Shown here piece after piece: positions 55,901 to 64,000 of a stretch of 64,000 nucleotides of DNA (the stretch's first letter is position 1; the number at the start of each line of letters is the position of its first letter). The notes beneath the pieces were generated by a model. The model worked only from the letters and a program-made list of their open reading frames with translations, was not told where the DNA came from and searched no databases. Origin of the DNA: Perkinsus olseni (Eukaryota; Perkinsozoa; Perkinsida; Perkinsidae); contig JABANP010000083.1 of the NCBI GenBank assembly GCA_013115135.1, forward strand, positions 95,277-159,276, read 5' to 3'. The position numbers were made by a program, and so were the translations under genes.

Positions 55901-58473
55901 TCTCGGTGAAGCGAGTTAGAAGCCCGTAGCGGATGGCTTGCGGAGGTCTGTGAGAACTCCCGACGATCTCCTGTCCCTCAGGATATCTACAGCCAGTTCT
56001 GCACCGAGGACGGGAGCTCCTGTGATCTCGACAAAGCTTTCGAGAGTATCGAAATGCAGTGTAACACAACGAATGCCGAGAGAGGTGGCGAGAACCATGT
56101 TGGCCCCTTCTGTTGCGAGGTGAGAACTGTCGTGAATACGAGAATGCCAAAAGGACAATCCATTCACTGCAGCTTGCTTACGAGCTGTGAATGCGCTGAT
56201 CTCAGCGGAGCTGTTGACTCAACAGTGTTGAGGCAGAGCCAGATGCAACTGTGTCCTGAAGATGATGCGTTTCACCGCGCATGCCCGAAGGGGCCCAGAG
56301 CTGAGAGGAGCCTTCAGATTTCTTCTCGTTTCGAGGGAGAATTTGTCGCTCACTTTTATTACAGCTCGTGAGAATTATTTGAACCAGGGCTGTTTTCTGC
56401 GAGGGGGCGAGGGGGGCTCCCGAGCCCAGTGCAACTCGATGCGTGCCATTTCGACCTCGTCAACCGTACCGAGTGTAAGCGCTGCTCAGGTCTTGGCGGA
56501 TCGCGACTCTATCACAACGGCTTCTGAGCTGTCAAGGAAGTGCAAGGCGTTGTGCCAGACGAACGCCTTCTCAGCCGAGTTCGATCCTAGAATTTCGGAG
56601 GGCGTCTGGATCTTCCATCCGAATCGCTGCCCCAACTATTGCACCTCGCCAAGTCATGGAACATGCGTAGGGCAATGCCGTTAGGATGCATACAGGCTGT
56701 GTGCTACACCCGTATAACTATCTAAATTACTTTAGTTTTCGTTGCTTCGGCCACACGTAGAGCTCGATTGGGGAAGTTCCAACCTACGATTGCTTTTGTG
56801 GGAGCTCAGCAGGCGGTGGAGGCTCGCGATGAATGTATGGCGGGCTCGGGGTATTGAACATCTCATGGTCCGGAATGTCCGATGCCCTCGGATTTCCGTG
56901 GTGAGAGTGGCCTACGCAATGGGGTCCACGATTCGCTACAACATACACGCCTCGATGGTTGAACCTCAGTGACGCTCCTAAGATGCGTTGGGGAGTGAGA
57001 AGCGATGAGAGCTCCAACCTTCGTCAGCCTGCGTCCTTCCCTTCGTCGCTTAGCGCGCTGAGGCTTCAGGTTGGAGCAGTGGCTGTAGCTCATATGAAGC
57101 TAACTGTTTCTCACTCCCTGTCGAGCGAGCTCTCTTCCCCTTCTCAAATATGGCCGAATCTATGTGACTGGGGTGCGGTCGACTCTCTGACCGTGCGCGA
57201 CTCTTGGTCAAATTCGCCTGGTTCGCTTCGTCATACGTCATCACCGGAGCTCCTTCCGCCCTCCTGAGTTGAGGGGACACAAGTGCTGTGCGTGGAAAAG
57301 CTCATTCCATAGTCTCCTGAATCTCATGGTCATGATATATCTTGTTGGACATCATCGTACAGCTATGAAATGTCGTCCAGCTCTCCCCGAGGAACTTTCA
57401 AGAAATTAGTTTAGCGAGACACTCTCTTGCTCAGGAGCTCTCCCGTTGCATTTGCAAGGTCGGATGGTTCGGGGACGACTGTAGTCGGCCTCTCTGCCCG
57501 GGTAGCTTCTGCGTCACCGAGGAGCGCACTCTGGCTCAACACTGTAGGAAGTAATCCTCACGACGTGAGGCCCAGGTGATCGTCGACCTTTCCTTAGGTA
57601 CATTCTGCAGTCAGCGAGGCACTTGTCTCGATTCGGGTGAATGTTCCTGCGAGGATGGATGGTCTGACAGAGATTGTTCGTCTGCTCACTGCCATAATAA
57701 CTGTACCGCTCTGTTGGGACTTTTGGTCTTTGCCTGTACTCATAGAAAGCAGCTTTCCTTTGATACAAAAATAGCTCTGCTATAGTGAGTTGGGGAATTT
57801 ATCACGCGTCCAGAAACGCCCGGTGGAAGTGAAAATGCAGTGTCTCACAATTTTTCTTCTGGACCTGCGTGTATAGTCAGCAACTAAGCAGGAGTGTGTT
57901 GTTCATACCGAGATTCCCGAGTCTTGCGCGTTCACTGGCAGGTTCATCGACTCCGGAGGTAACCCGAGGTGTTTGTATCAGGGATTTCCCTCACCATCAG
58001 TGTCACTGTCTGGACAGGTGGGAGCGACAAAGATCATGCTGCTTCCAGTCGCGTGATCGTACTATAGTAAAGTTGCCGAATGACGCTGACGCCTAGCATG
58101 CGTTTAGGAGTACGAGACTCAGAGTCTGAGAGCTACTGAAACAAGCGTGTAACTTAGTGGTACTTACTTTGCCCCAGGCCCTAGCAGCTGTGGAATTCGA
58201 AAAGCTAGATAGCACCGACCTTAGATACGCTGGCCATTTCTGTGAAAGAGAGATGTGCGTGAGCGACTGTAGTGGTCATGGCGACTGCATCGCTGGTGAA
58301 TGCCGGTGTCATGAGTAATCCGAAAGACTCCTTGTAGTTTTTACCGCGCTTTGTGGCGTGTTAGGTTTTACTACGGAGATGACTGCAGCATTCTCATACC
58401 GCGTGCGAGAGCCATCCAGATGCCTCCCTCTATGGCAATGACAGTGATTATACTCAGTCACTTCCTACTGTAA
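46965..58473 (+). CDS. secreted/surface kelch-repeat and EGF protein, about 30 exons
   Basis: Exon 1 (46965-47025) encodes a signal peptide (MISRIAKVFSTVLILVLG); exons 47188-47305 and 47339-47433 follow in phase. The N-terminal third is unrecognised but has an Asn-rich exon with nine N-glycosylation sequons (about 48333-48529). Kelch repeats follow: L-W-R-Y-D-F-V-E-N-Q-W (52488-52554), R-Y-G-H-S-A-A-M-V-I (52754-52869) joined to Y-I-Y-G-G…D-M-W-R-I (53129 on), L-I-F-V-F-G-G (near 53445), V-I-G-G-F (54467-54543), D-D-L-W-Y-Y (54589-54676), L-L-M-I-G-G (54982-55086), V-V-L-L-G-G (near 55710). Cys-rich, PSI-like and EGF modules come next: CICKVGWFGDDC (57435-57550), GTCLDSGECSCEDGW (near 57610), CSGHGDCIAGECRC (58178-58314). 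The last exon (58365-58473) ends in a hydrophobic tail after the final EGF Cys, suiting a GPI signal or short anchor. Overall like attractin/MEGF8 ectodomains; middle exons are approximate. Confidence 0.75.
50331..50352. repeat. near-perfect footprint, W=GCCTCTCT
   Basis: One substitution at W1; apparently in an intron of the kelch/EGF gene. Confidence 0.6.
56211..56232. repeat. palindromic footprint, W=CTGTTGAG
   Basis: Perfect structure between kelch/EGF exons. The same W with two changes recurs at 51682-51703 in the same gene. Confidence 0.85.
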
Positions 58474-58790
58474 GAAGTGGTGCCAATGACGACGCTACGG
58501 TTCGATGCGTTATGACTGTTTCGTATTCCTTGCATACGCCCACTCGCGTTTTTGGGAAAGTGATTTCTGCTCTACCTGATACAGTCTACCATGCGTCACA
58601 GAACATGAGACCATGGGGGGACTCGGGAACACTTTCTGGGCGAATAAAATGAGTAAGTTGGCCGGGCTTTCGGCTACGAAACTGATGCTCCGGCAAGCGT
58701 GCGTGGAATGCATGGGAAGTGTAGAAAACGGACTGGGTGAAGTGTTTTGGAATGGACGATCGTTGTGAGGGCGTGAATGGATGAAACGAT

Positions 58791-59021
58791 GTGCAAAAAA
58801 GGATTGACCGAAAGATCGTGGATGAACTGGAAAGCCTCCAGTGGAGGCGGACGAACCGAGCTGGACTGAAGTATTACTTCAGAAGTAACGTGGACGAGTC
58901 TAGGTTTACGAATTCGCTCATTGACGGAAAGATCGTGGCCGGAATATACCATGGGCGAAACGTGTCGGTTTGGAATCCAAATAGCCCGGGGTACCTCTAT
59001 CCAAACCTTGGATGGAGGTGA
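58791..59021 (+). CDS. hypothetical, partial
   Basis: An open frame of 77 codons opens with GTG, so it is probably a last exon; an acceptor (AAAAAG before GATTGACC) precedes it. It reads R-K-I-V-D-E-L-E-S-L-Q-W-R-R and ends N-L-G-W-R, a mixed, protein-like composition. Candidate upstream coding lies in 58507-58760, but two plus frames and one minus frame compete there. No family is recognised. It starts about 320 bp after the kelch/EGF stop codon and could be a separate small gene. Confidence 0.35.
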   Translation: MQKRIDRKIVDELESLQWRRTNRAGLKYYFRSNVDESRFTNSLIDGKIVAGIYHGRNVSVWNPNSPGYLYPNLGWR

Positions 59022-59310
59022 AGATTCGCCATTCAGTATACGTACAGGTGGTTCATAATATCTCATCAGCGGTATAAACCCTTGCCAAGGGTCCTGACCA
59101 AGGGTGCCTTGGTCAGCAGTCGACCGTATCTAGGATTCTAGGAGTACGTCCCTCATCAGCTGGCACAGGGCCCCACAGAGCGCTGACGAACAAAAAGTAT
59201 AGGACCGATGTCTACACCTCAGCGTGTCACTCAGCATAGTCTAACAGTATAACCCACACTCCTTGGTGACGTTTGCTGGAGCAACATTCACGAGTGAAGT
59301 CGTCCTGCGG

Positions 59311-59342
59311 GGCTATGTGGGCTAGTGGCATGATTCTCGCAA
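59311..59342 (+). repeat. 5' half of a tRNA-Pro-like sequence
   Basis: GGCTATGTGGGCTAGTGGCATGATTCTCGC differs by a few bases from the 5' half of the tRNA-Pro at 59706, but the anticodon and 3' half are replaced. Confidence 0.6.
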
Positions 59343-59504
59343 AGTCGTGTCTCGCTGCGCATACGTCTCTCGGCGACAGATCCTGGAGAATTCCGAAGTT
59401 CGCGAGAAGCATCGTATTCTGCGGCCGACTCAGCCGAGACTTCTTCTAATAGACCACCTAGCCTGGCTGAGTGGTCCATTGAAGGAAATCTCGCTGTGGA
59501 TGCT

Positions 59505-59695
59505 AAAAATCCTGAACTGGTTTCTCGACCCCGCCTTCGATACGTTGCTATGAGGACTGCCTGACGCCCAGTAGAGCCCGAGTTCGGTTCTCGTTTCCAG
59601 TAGCAGATTCGAGCCTAGCAGATTGTGCCGCAAGTTGAGACTGCCGTCGGGTCTCTGCATGTGTCATGTCTCTGATGAAAGTCCACGAGAAGGAC
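59505..59695 (+). repeat. tRNA-Val-derived SINE, copy 1
   Basis: A head like a tRNA (GACTGCCTGACGCCCAGTAG, loop CTGACGC would read Val-GAC; T-arm GAGTTCGGTTCTCG) is followed by a tail shared with 60165-60355. Confidence 0.6.
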
Positions 59696-59705
59696 TTGGC
59701 TGTGT

Positions 59706-59777
59706 GGCTGTGTGGTCTAGTGGTATGATTCTCGCTTTGGGTGCGAGAGGTCTCGAGTTCGATTCTCGACTCAGCCC
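59706..59777 (+). tRNA. tRNA-Pro (UGG)
   Basis: 72-nt cloverleaf: acceptor GGCTGTG with CTCAGCC (one mismatch), D-arm GTCTAGTGGTATGATT, anticodon arm TCTCGC-TTTGGGT-GCGAGA with anticodon TGG, perfect T-arm TCGAG-TTCGATT-CTCGA, discriminator C. No intron and no encoded CCA. The acceptor mismatch leaves some chance that it is a recent pseudogene. It starts 10 bp after a SINE copy. Confidence 0.8.
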
Positions 59778-59961
59778 TTCTTATGTCATCTGGCCTGTTG
59801 GAGGGAAGGTCCCGTAAGGGAGCAAGTTCAACCAACGGACGAGGCCACCGTGGCCTGGCCACGGGGCGCGCGCGGCTGGAAAATGGGGGTGGGCAAAATG
59901 ATGGGGGCGACCATTTGAGTGGAATTGGGCTTGAGCTCAGACGGTTCTTTATCAGCTGATG

Positions 59962-59983
59962 GGTGACACTGTCACCGTGACAG
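59962..59983. repeat. palindromic footprint, W=GGTGACAG
   Basis: Perfect W1-7 / reverse complement / W2-8 structure. Confidence 0.85.
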
Positions 59984-60018
59984 TAGGTCAGCTCGGATTC
60001 AGGTGGAGCTGATTCCTA

Positions 60019-60040
60019 CTGTGACAGTCACAGTGTGACA
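60019..60040. repeat. near-perfect footprint, W=CTGTGACT
   Basis: One substitution, at the last base of W2-8; 35 nt after the footprint at 59962. Confidence 0.65.
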
Positions 60041-60164
60041 AGCCTCCGGGGTAACCCGGGGCTGTCCTCCGCAACACACCTCATCAACTAAACGAGAGTG
60101 GTAGTCACTCGGTGATGTGAACACCCGTGCCCGAGGTAGCAAGGTTGAGGAAGTGTCACTTTGA

Positions 60165-60355
60165 GTGCTACAAGTCCTGAGCTCGGTTCTCGGTACCGCC
60201 TTCGACACGTTGCTATGATAACTGTCTGACGCGCAGTAGGGCCGAGCTCTGTTCTCCTTTCCAGATTGTGCCCAAAATGAGGTTGCCATCGGGTCTCTAC
60301 GTGTGCCATACTCGGCGACATAAAAACTGAAGGATCCGAAAGTCCATGAGAAGAG
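60165..60355 (+). repeat. tRNA-Val-derived SINE, copy 2
   Basis: Aligns with 59505-59695 over both head (loop CTGACGC) and tail, with many substitutions; older or faster-decaying copy. Confidence 0.6.
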
Positions 60356-60587
60356 CTCCTGTTCTACTTTTCCCCCGAGCACGTAAGTCGTAAAAAAAGA
60401 CAACTATCGTAGCCTTTCCCGTCAGCGGCAGGCAATTGAACGAAGCGCGAGAGAGGACACAAGAAAATATAAGAAATCTCTAGATTACTAGCCGTTAACC
60501 GTACAGTAGTACAACCAATGGTTTCACGGCAAATTCAGCTGTAACACCAATTATTGGCTTCATCAGCTGTAGCCGGAGATAGTATCA

Positions 60588-60663
60588 CGCACCAGTCAGC
60601 CCTCGGGATTGAACCCAGGGACTTTTCGATTCGCAAGCATACAAGTTGACCAACCCGGCCAAA
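60588..60663 (-). repeat. tRNA-like sequence
   Basis: The minus strand reads an A-box-like TGGCCGGGTTGG and a T-arm CCTGGGTTCAATCCCGAGG; no complete acceptor stem. Confidence 0.4.
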
Positions 60664-60673
60664 TGCTTCAGTG

Positions 60674-60695
60674 GAGTAGAGTCTATTCAATAGAC
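60674..60695. repeat. near-perfect footprint, W=GAATAGAC
   Basis: One substitution in W1-7. Confidence 0.65.
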
Positions 60696-60742
60696 CTGCT
60701 GGCCTAGATTTTGCACTCCACTCAGGTTTTGGGCTGTTTTCG

Positions 60743-60764
60743 TCAGTGCAGCACTGACAGTGCT
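60743..60764. repeat. palindromic footprint, W=TCAGTGCT
   Basis: Perfect W1-7 / reverse complement / W2-8 structure. Confidence 0.85.
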
Positions 60765-60923
60765 AGGTTCACTGCTACTCGTAGGTTCGAAAATGTTGCT
60801 TCTTAGTTGTTGCTCACGAACTATAAGTCATAGTCAACACGAGGAGGAGCTTGAAGCTCATACACCTAGTTAAATTCGGAGGTCTAGAGTTTTGGCTATG
60901 CACGTACTAAACTAGCGCGGTCG

Positions 60924-60945
60924 GCGCATATTATGCGCCGCATAA
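60924..60945. repeat. palindromic footprint, W=GCGCATAA
   Basis: Perfect W1-7 / reverse complement / W2-8 structure. Confidence 0.85.
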
Positions 60946-61667
60946 TGAGTAAAAAAATGCCAGCCATGATTATGCAAAGTGTCTCCAATACTCGGACACA
61001 GTCAAGTCAGGCTCTGGCTCCCAGTGGAGCCGTTTCCCTTTGAAGCTCGAACCTCTGCGACTACGGAGTCGTGGCAACCGGGCGAATTTATTAACGTGCG
61101 AATAGCCAAAAGACAAGGAATCCTTTAACTCAGAGACATTGAACCCTCTAGCTCAACCAATGGGTGACACCCATGTCACGTCGCCGCCTACACGTCTTAT
61201 TTTGCTGGTGTCTCGATTCTTTTTTCGGTGCGTATGGCCCTTTGGCGTATATCCCATCAGCTGGCTCGCACGAGTGGCTGTTGGTGTCACTCCTTCGTCA
61301 TCATACGAGCACTTTTTAATTCTATAACGGGCAGTCAGTGACGAGCCGTTCGACACAGCCAGTAGTCTACCAGCGGTAGAGGCGCCTCTTACTGGAGACA
61401 AAGATCGACTACAGCATAGCTAGGCTAGGCTAGATCTAGTTGTGGCCTCAGCCTAGCCAATTCAAGAGATTCTCTGCTACATGTGCCAGAATCGGCAACT
61501 TGGTGATCCTGTCGAAAGTAGAACGGCGCTCTCTCTGGTGTATGCATTTACATAGCCCGCGTGTCGTCGTGGAAGCTAAGACAGATACAGCGTTTGTTAC
61601 ATTGTATCTGCTTCGGATTGATTGCCTCCATGCTGTAGCATACTCCCACAGGTTCGCTGCCTTCCCT
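60946..61667. other. upstream of subtilase, no separate gene
   Basis: The subtilase frame stays open back to 61440, but no earlier Met fits a secreted protein. No other feature is seen. Confidence 0.5.
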
Positions 61668-63014
61668 ATGCGCATCTCAACCATACCTGTGTTCTCTCTC
61701 GCCTCGCTGATCGGGGCTTCCACTCCTACAACTGACACGATCGTGTCCATCAAGTCTGGCACCCATGATGTTGATATTCGTCGTCTGCCCGAAATGCTGA
61801 GGAATGCTGGCATGATACCCGACCAGAAGATTGCCTCCTTCCTCGATACGGTCGAGATCACTGCTCTTGAATATGTTCACTCACAAGTGGTCCAAACTTT
61901 AGCCTCCGCCATCGACAGCGACGCTCTCTGTAAGTTTGTCACTGTGGCCAGCAGCAAGCTCTCTTTGCAATCTGAGTGCGGCGAGGATATCAGCGGACAA
62001 GTCCAATTCGACGACGACCTGGACGTCGACGATCCTGATGCTCGCTATCAGAAGCATTGGAAGTGGATGGACATGGGTGAAGTGTGGCAGCTCGCTCTTC
62101 CTCATGTCACCCGAGAGGTCAAGTTGGCCGTTTTGGACTCCGGTATCGACTGGGCCGACCGCGACTTCGCTCCTTTGAAGAGAACTCTGAAGAAGAAGAG
62201 TGGTGGCTACTTGGATGGAGGATGGAACTTTTTCACGAACTCGTCGAATTTGACCTACGGAGAACCTCACGGTACCAAAGTATGCAAAGTTCTTGCCGCC
62301 AAGGGTAACAACTCCGCCGGTATAGCTGGATTTGCTCCTTTCAACATGTCATTAGCGCTCTTGCAGATAGTGGATGACAATAGGAATCTGCCTCTGTCTA
62401 AATTTATGGCAGCTCTGAACATGGCAATCGACTTAGAGGTAGATTTGGTATCAATGTCTTTCAAATATGAATTCCTCTCAACCCATTTCACCCATCCTCT
62501 AGTGGCTCTAACTTTGAACGCTCTTCGTTCTGCACAAGTGCACGAAATCTTCCTCGTGTCCTCAGCTGGCAACGACGGCAACAGATCCTCCTCCACATAC
62601 CCTTGTTGGTTCGGTGGTCCACACAGTATATGCGTTGCCGCTCTGAGTAATGACAGAACTCAGAATACGCTCGCCCGGTTCTCAAATTGGGGCGAAAGAG
62701 TCGACGTCGCGGCTTATGGTGTGGGTATTTTCAGTGGTCGCTGGGAGAACGGTAACCTGAGGTACTTCAGTGGTACATCAGCCTCGGCTCCGATTGTCTC
62801 TGGTATTATCGCCCTACTATTATCAATGAACGTTGAGCCGGGGATGGTGAAACGCCTCATGCTGACTAACTCGGATCCCATATCCTTCGCGGCTCCTCGA
62901 ACTATAAGAGGTGGGGCCATCAATGCTCTCAAGACGGTACAGCACGCCATCAGTCTTCTCCCACCAAAGTCACGTGACCTCGGCAACAATGATGGTTTCC
63001 TGCTCGGGAACTAA
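61668..63014 (+). CDS. secreted subtilisin-like serine protease (S8 family)
   Basis: 448 residues in one exon. The ATG at 61668 gives a signal peptide (MRISTIPVFSLASLIGA); a propeptide of roughly 120 residues precedes the catalytic domain. The tetrad is complete: Asp157 in V-L-D-S-G-I-D-W, His201 in P-H-G-T-K-V, oxyanion Asn302 in S-S-A-G-N-D-G-N, Ser371 in S-G-T-S-A-S-A-P. Several N-glycosylation sequons lie in the catalytic domain. No C-terminal domain or anchor follows, so it should be released and self-processed. Secreted subtilases of this size are known from Perkinsus, where they degrade mollusc host proteins; that role is carried over by analogy only. Lack of introns contrasts with the exon-rich neighbours. 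Nothing suggests it is broken. Confidence 0.93.
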   Translation: MRISTIPVFSLASLIGASTPTTDTIVSIKSGTHDVDIRRLPEMLRNAGMIPDQKIASFLDTVEITALEYVHSQVVQTLASAIDSDALCKFVTVASSKLSLQSECGEDISGQVQFDDDLDVDDPDARYQKHWKWMDMGEVWQLALPHVTREVKLAVLDSGIDWADRDFAPLKRTLKKKSGGYLDGGWNFFTNSSNLTYGEPHGTKVCKVLAAKGNNSAGIAGFAPFNMSLALLQIVDDNRNLPLSKFMAALNMAIDLEVDLVSMSFKYEFLSTHFTHPLVALTLNALRSAQVHEIFLVSSAGNDGNRSSSTYPCWFGGPHSICVAALSNDRTQNTLARFSNWGERVDVAAYGVGIFSGRWENGNLRYFSGTSASAPIVSGIIALLLSMNVEPGMVKRLMLTNSDPISFAAPRTIRGGAINALKTVQHAISLLPPKSRDLGNNDGFLLGN

Positions 63015-63340
63015 CTCTTTGCTTGACGCGACGGCTGAGCTCCTCCCCTGCTAGTGTAAAGTCGGAGCGCCGGCGTGATAGTGGGCAGCCAGCGTGAGGT
63101 TTCCTCAATACCTTTCTGGCTTTTTTGCCCTTTTTTTCTATTGCATTTCGTCCTCATGACGAAAAAGTATTTCTTGTCTTCTCTATCCGTTGGTGAGATC
63201 CTTGAGTGAACGATCCTTGTTGTCCCACCCGCGATGCGTGCTTATCAATGATCAGCGCTGAACTTCGACTGTTCGCTCGTCCGTGTCTCGTCGTCGGCCG
63301 CAATTTGTCAGTCTCTTCCTGATTCTGCTCGGGCCGAGCT

Positions 63341-63478
63341 ATGGCCGTCATTCGTGTCAACCCCGTACCTCGCGGAAAACCTGGAAAGCGTCCGACCGTG
63401 GCTTTCTCCCATTATTCCGCTGACCGAGGTCTTTCTCGGGCCTTAATGACAGTTGAGTCCAGTCTTAATGGCCGATAA
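63341..63478 (+). CDS. short open frame, possibly an exon
   Basis: A 45-residue frame from ATG 63341 with basic start (MAVIRVNPVPRGKPGKRP). A minus-strand frame overlaps its first part. No motif and no clear splice signals; it is listed only because composition looks protein-like. Confidence 0.2.
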   Translation: MAVIRVNPVPRGKPGKRPTVAFSHYSADRGLSRALMTVESSLNGR

Positions 63479-63500
63479 AATTACTCGTCGCTCTACGCAG

Positions 63501-63522
63501 CCCGCTACTAGTGGGCCACTAG
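63501..63522. repeat. near-perfect footprint, W=CCCACTAG
   Basis: One substitution in W1-7; the reverse complement and W2-8 are exact. Confidence 0.7.
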
Positions 63523-63596
63523 TACATCGTGGTTCTCAGTAATGTACATAATGGAGCTCTGAGACTCTGTTTTCTCAACACAAGCGGCTCAAACAC

Positions 63597-64000
63597 TTAA
63601 CGTGTTGCCGCAATGCGAACGAGACTCAAGTCTTGAGACAAGTTTCCACACGGCAATATACGACGATGAACGTGATAGCGAATGGGCCAGCTGAATTTAC
63701 CCGCAGCTGAAGAAATATCTCCGAGGGAATCTACAAGGAAGTACTCCTCCTCTCCACCCGCACCTCTCGGCTGGCTCAGAAGGCTTCGGCTCGCATCGGT
63801 GCCTCTCAGGTTGCGATCCAGCTTCACGAAGTGATACTCCAGGCAGTCGTCTCGATCAACGAAGGACTCCTGCCAATAACAGAAGGGTAGGTGTCCGCAC
63901 CCACCAGTGGTGGGCCACCACTGCATCACTGACTTTGATCTTTTCCCCGATCTTGTCGACCGTACGATACATCCCGTCCGGTCGTGTCTCAAGGTAGTAT
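63597..64000 (-). CDS. 3' part of an unidentified gene running off the window
   Basis: From the window end on the minus strand one frame reads Y-Y-L-E-T-R-P-D-G-M-Y-R-T-V-D-K-I-G. After a 31-nt GT-AG intron (about 63863-63893) it continues in phase as ESFVDRDDCLEYHFVKLDR and E-E-E-Y-F-L-V-D-S-L, to a stop at 63597 or an earlier donor. The composition and the phase-keeping short intron support coding. A footprint at 63900-63921 sits exactly at the proposed exon end, so splicing there may be recent or the locus damaged. Family not recognised. Confidence 0.55.
   Translation of the reverse strand, partial: TTLRHDRTGCIVRSTRSGKRSKSVMQWWPTTGGCGHLPFCYWQESFVDRDDCLEYHFVKLDRNLRGTDASRSLLSQPRGAGGEEEYFLVDSLGDISSAAGKFSWPIRYHVHRRILPCGNLSQDLSLVRIAATR
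63900..63921. repeat. palindromic footprint, W=CCCACCAC
   Basis: Perfect structure at the end of a minus-strand exon, next to its proposed donor. Confidence 0.85.

Noticed and set aside
59540..59610. Functional tRNA-Val
   Set aside because: Acceptor and D-arm strands do not pair; it is part of a longer repeated unit.
63154..63360. 68-codon minus-strand frame after the subtilase
   Set aside because: No motif and low-complexity pyrimidine context; probably 3' untranslated region.
37965..63921. Footprints as amplification or assembly hairpin artefacts
   Set aside because: Artefacts would not give a constant word length of 8 with one base missing on each side, nor a paralogue with the exact empty site.

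Overview
This is nuclear DNA of a unicellular eukaryote, most likely an alveolate close to Perkinsus (Perkinsozoa). The basis is many very short GT-AG introns (about 31-60 nt), low gene density, and a single-exon secreted subtilase of the kind known from Perkinsus. No rRNA or organelle marker is present, so the genus is an inference.

Layout, left to right. A secreted Thr-rich mucin-like protein lies at 1770-2347. A GDT1/TMEM165 cation transporter in seven exons (3958-7278) follows, then tubulin-folding cofactor D (TBCD) in about 20 exons (7607-18274). Next come a decayed Ty3/gypsy reverse transcriptase (19092-20104) and the first of four minus-strand paralogues of a secreted GGX-repeat protein (21488-22195). 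A multi-pass membrane protein on the minus strand (26211-27297) and a possible type II membrane protein (27781-28500) follow. The mitochondrial Fe-S scaffold ISCU (30416-31914) has a Mutator-like MITE just upstream. A 1.5 kb foldback element packed with a 90-bp minisatellite (32425-33907) precedes three more GGX paralogues and a GGX relic (35953-45343), with a LINE remnant between the last two. A long kelch/EGF surface-protein gene (46965-58473), a tRNA-Pro flanked by tRNA-derived SINEs (about 59500-60360), the subtilase (61668-63014) and the end of a minus-strand gene complete the window.

The strongest unexplained signal is a 22-nt structure found perfectly at 17 places and with one mismatch at eight more. 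For an 8-nt word W it reads W1-7, then the reverse complement of W, then W2-8. One GGX paralogue carries it as a clean 14-nt insertion where its duplicate still has plain W. This is what would be expected if an element with an 8-bp target duplication left through hairpinned flanks (hAT-type chemistry) and the opened hairpins annealed. No hAT transposase is visible here.

The genes do not form a pathway. TBCD, ISCU and GDT1 are housekeeping genes. The mucin, GGX family, kelch/EGF protein and subtilase are all predicted to be secreted or surface proteins.
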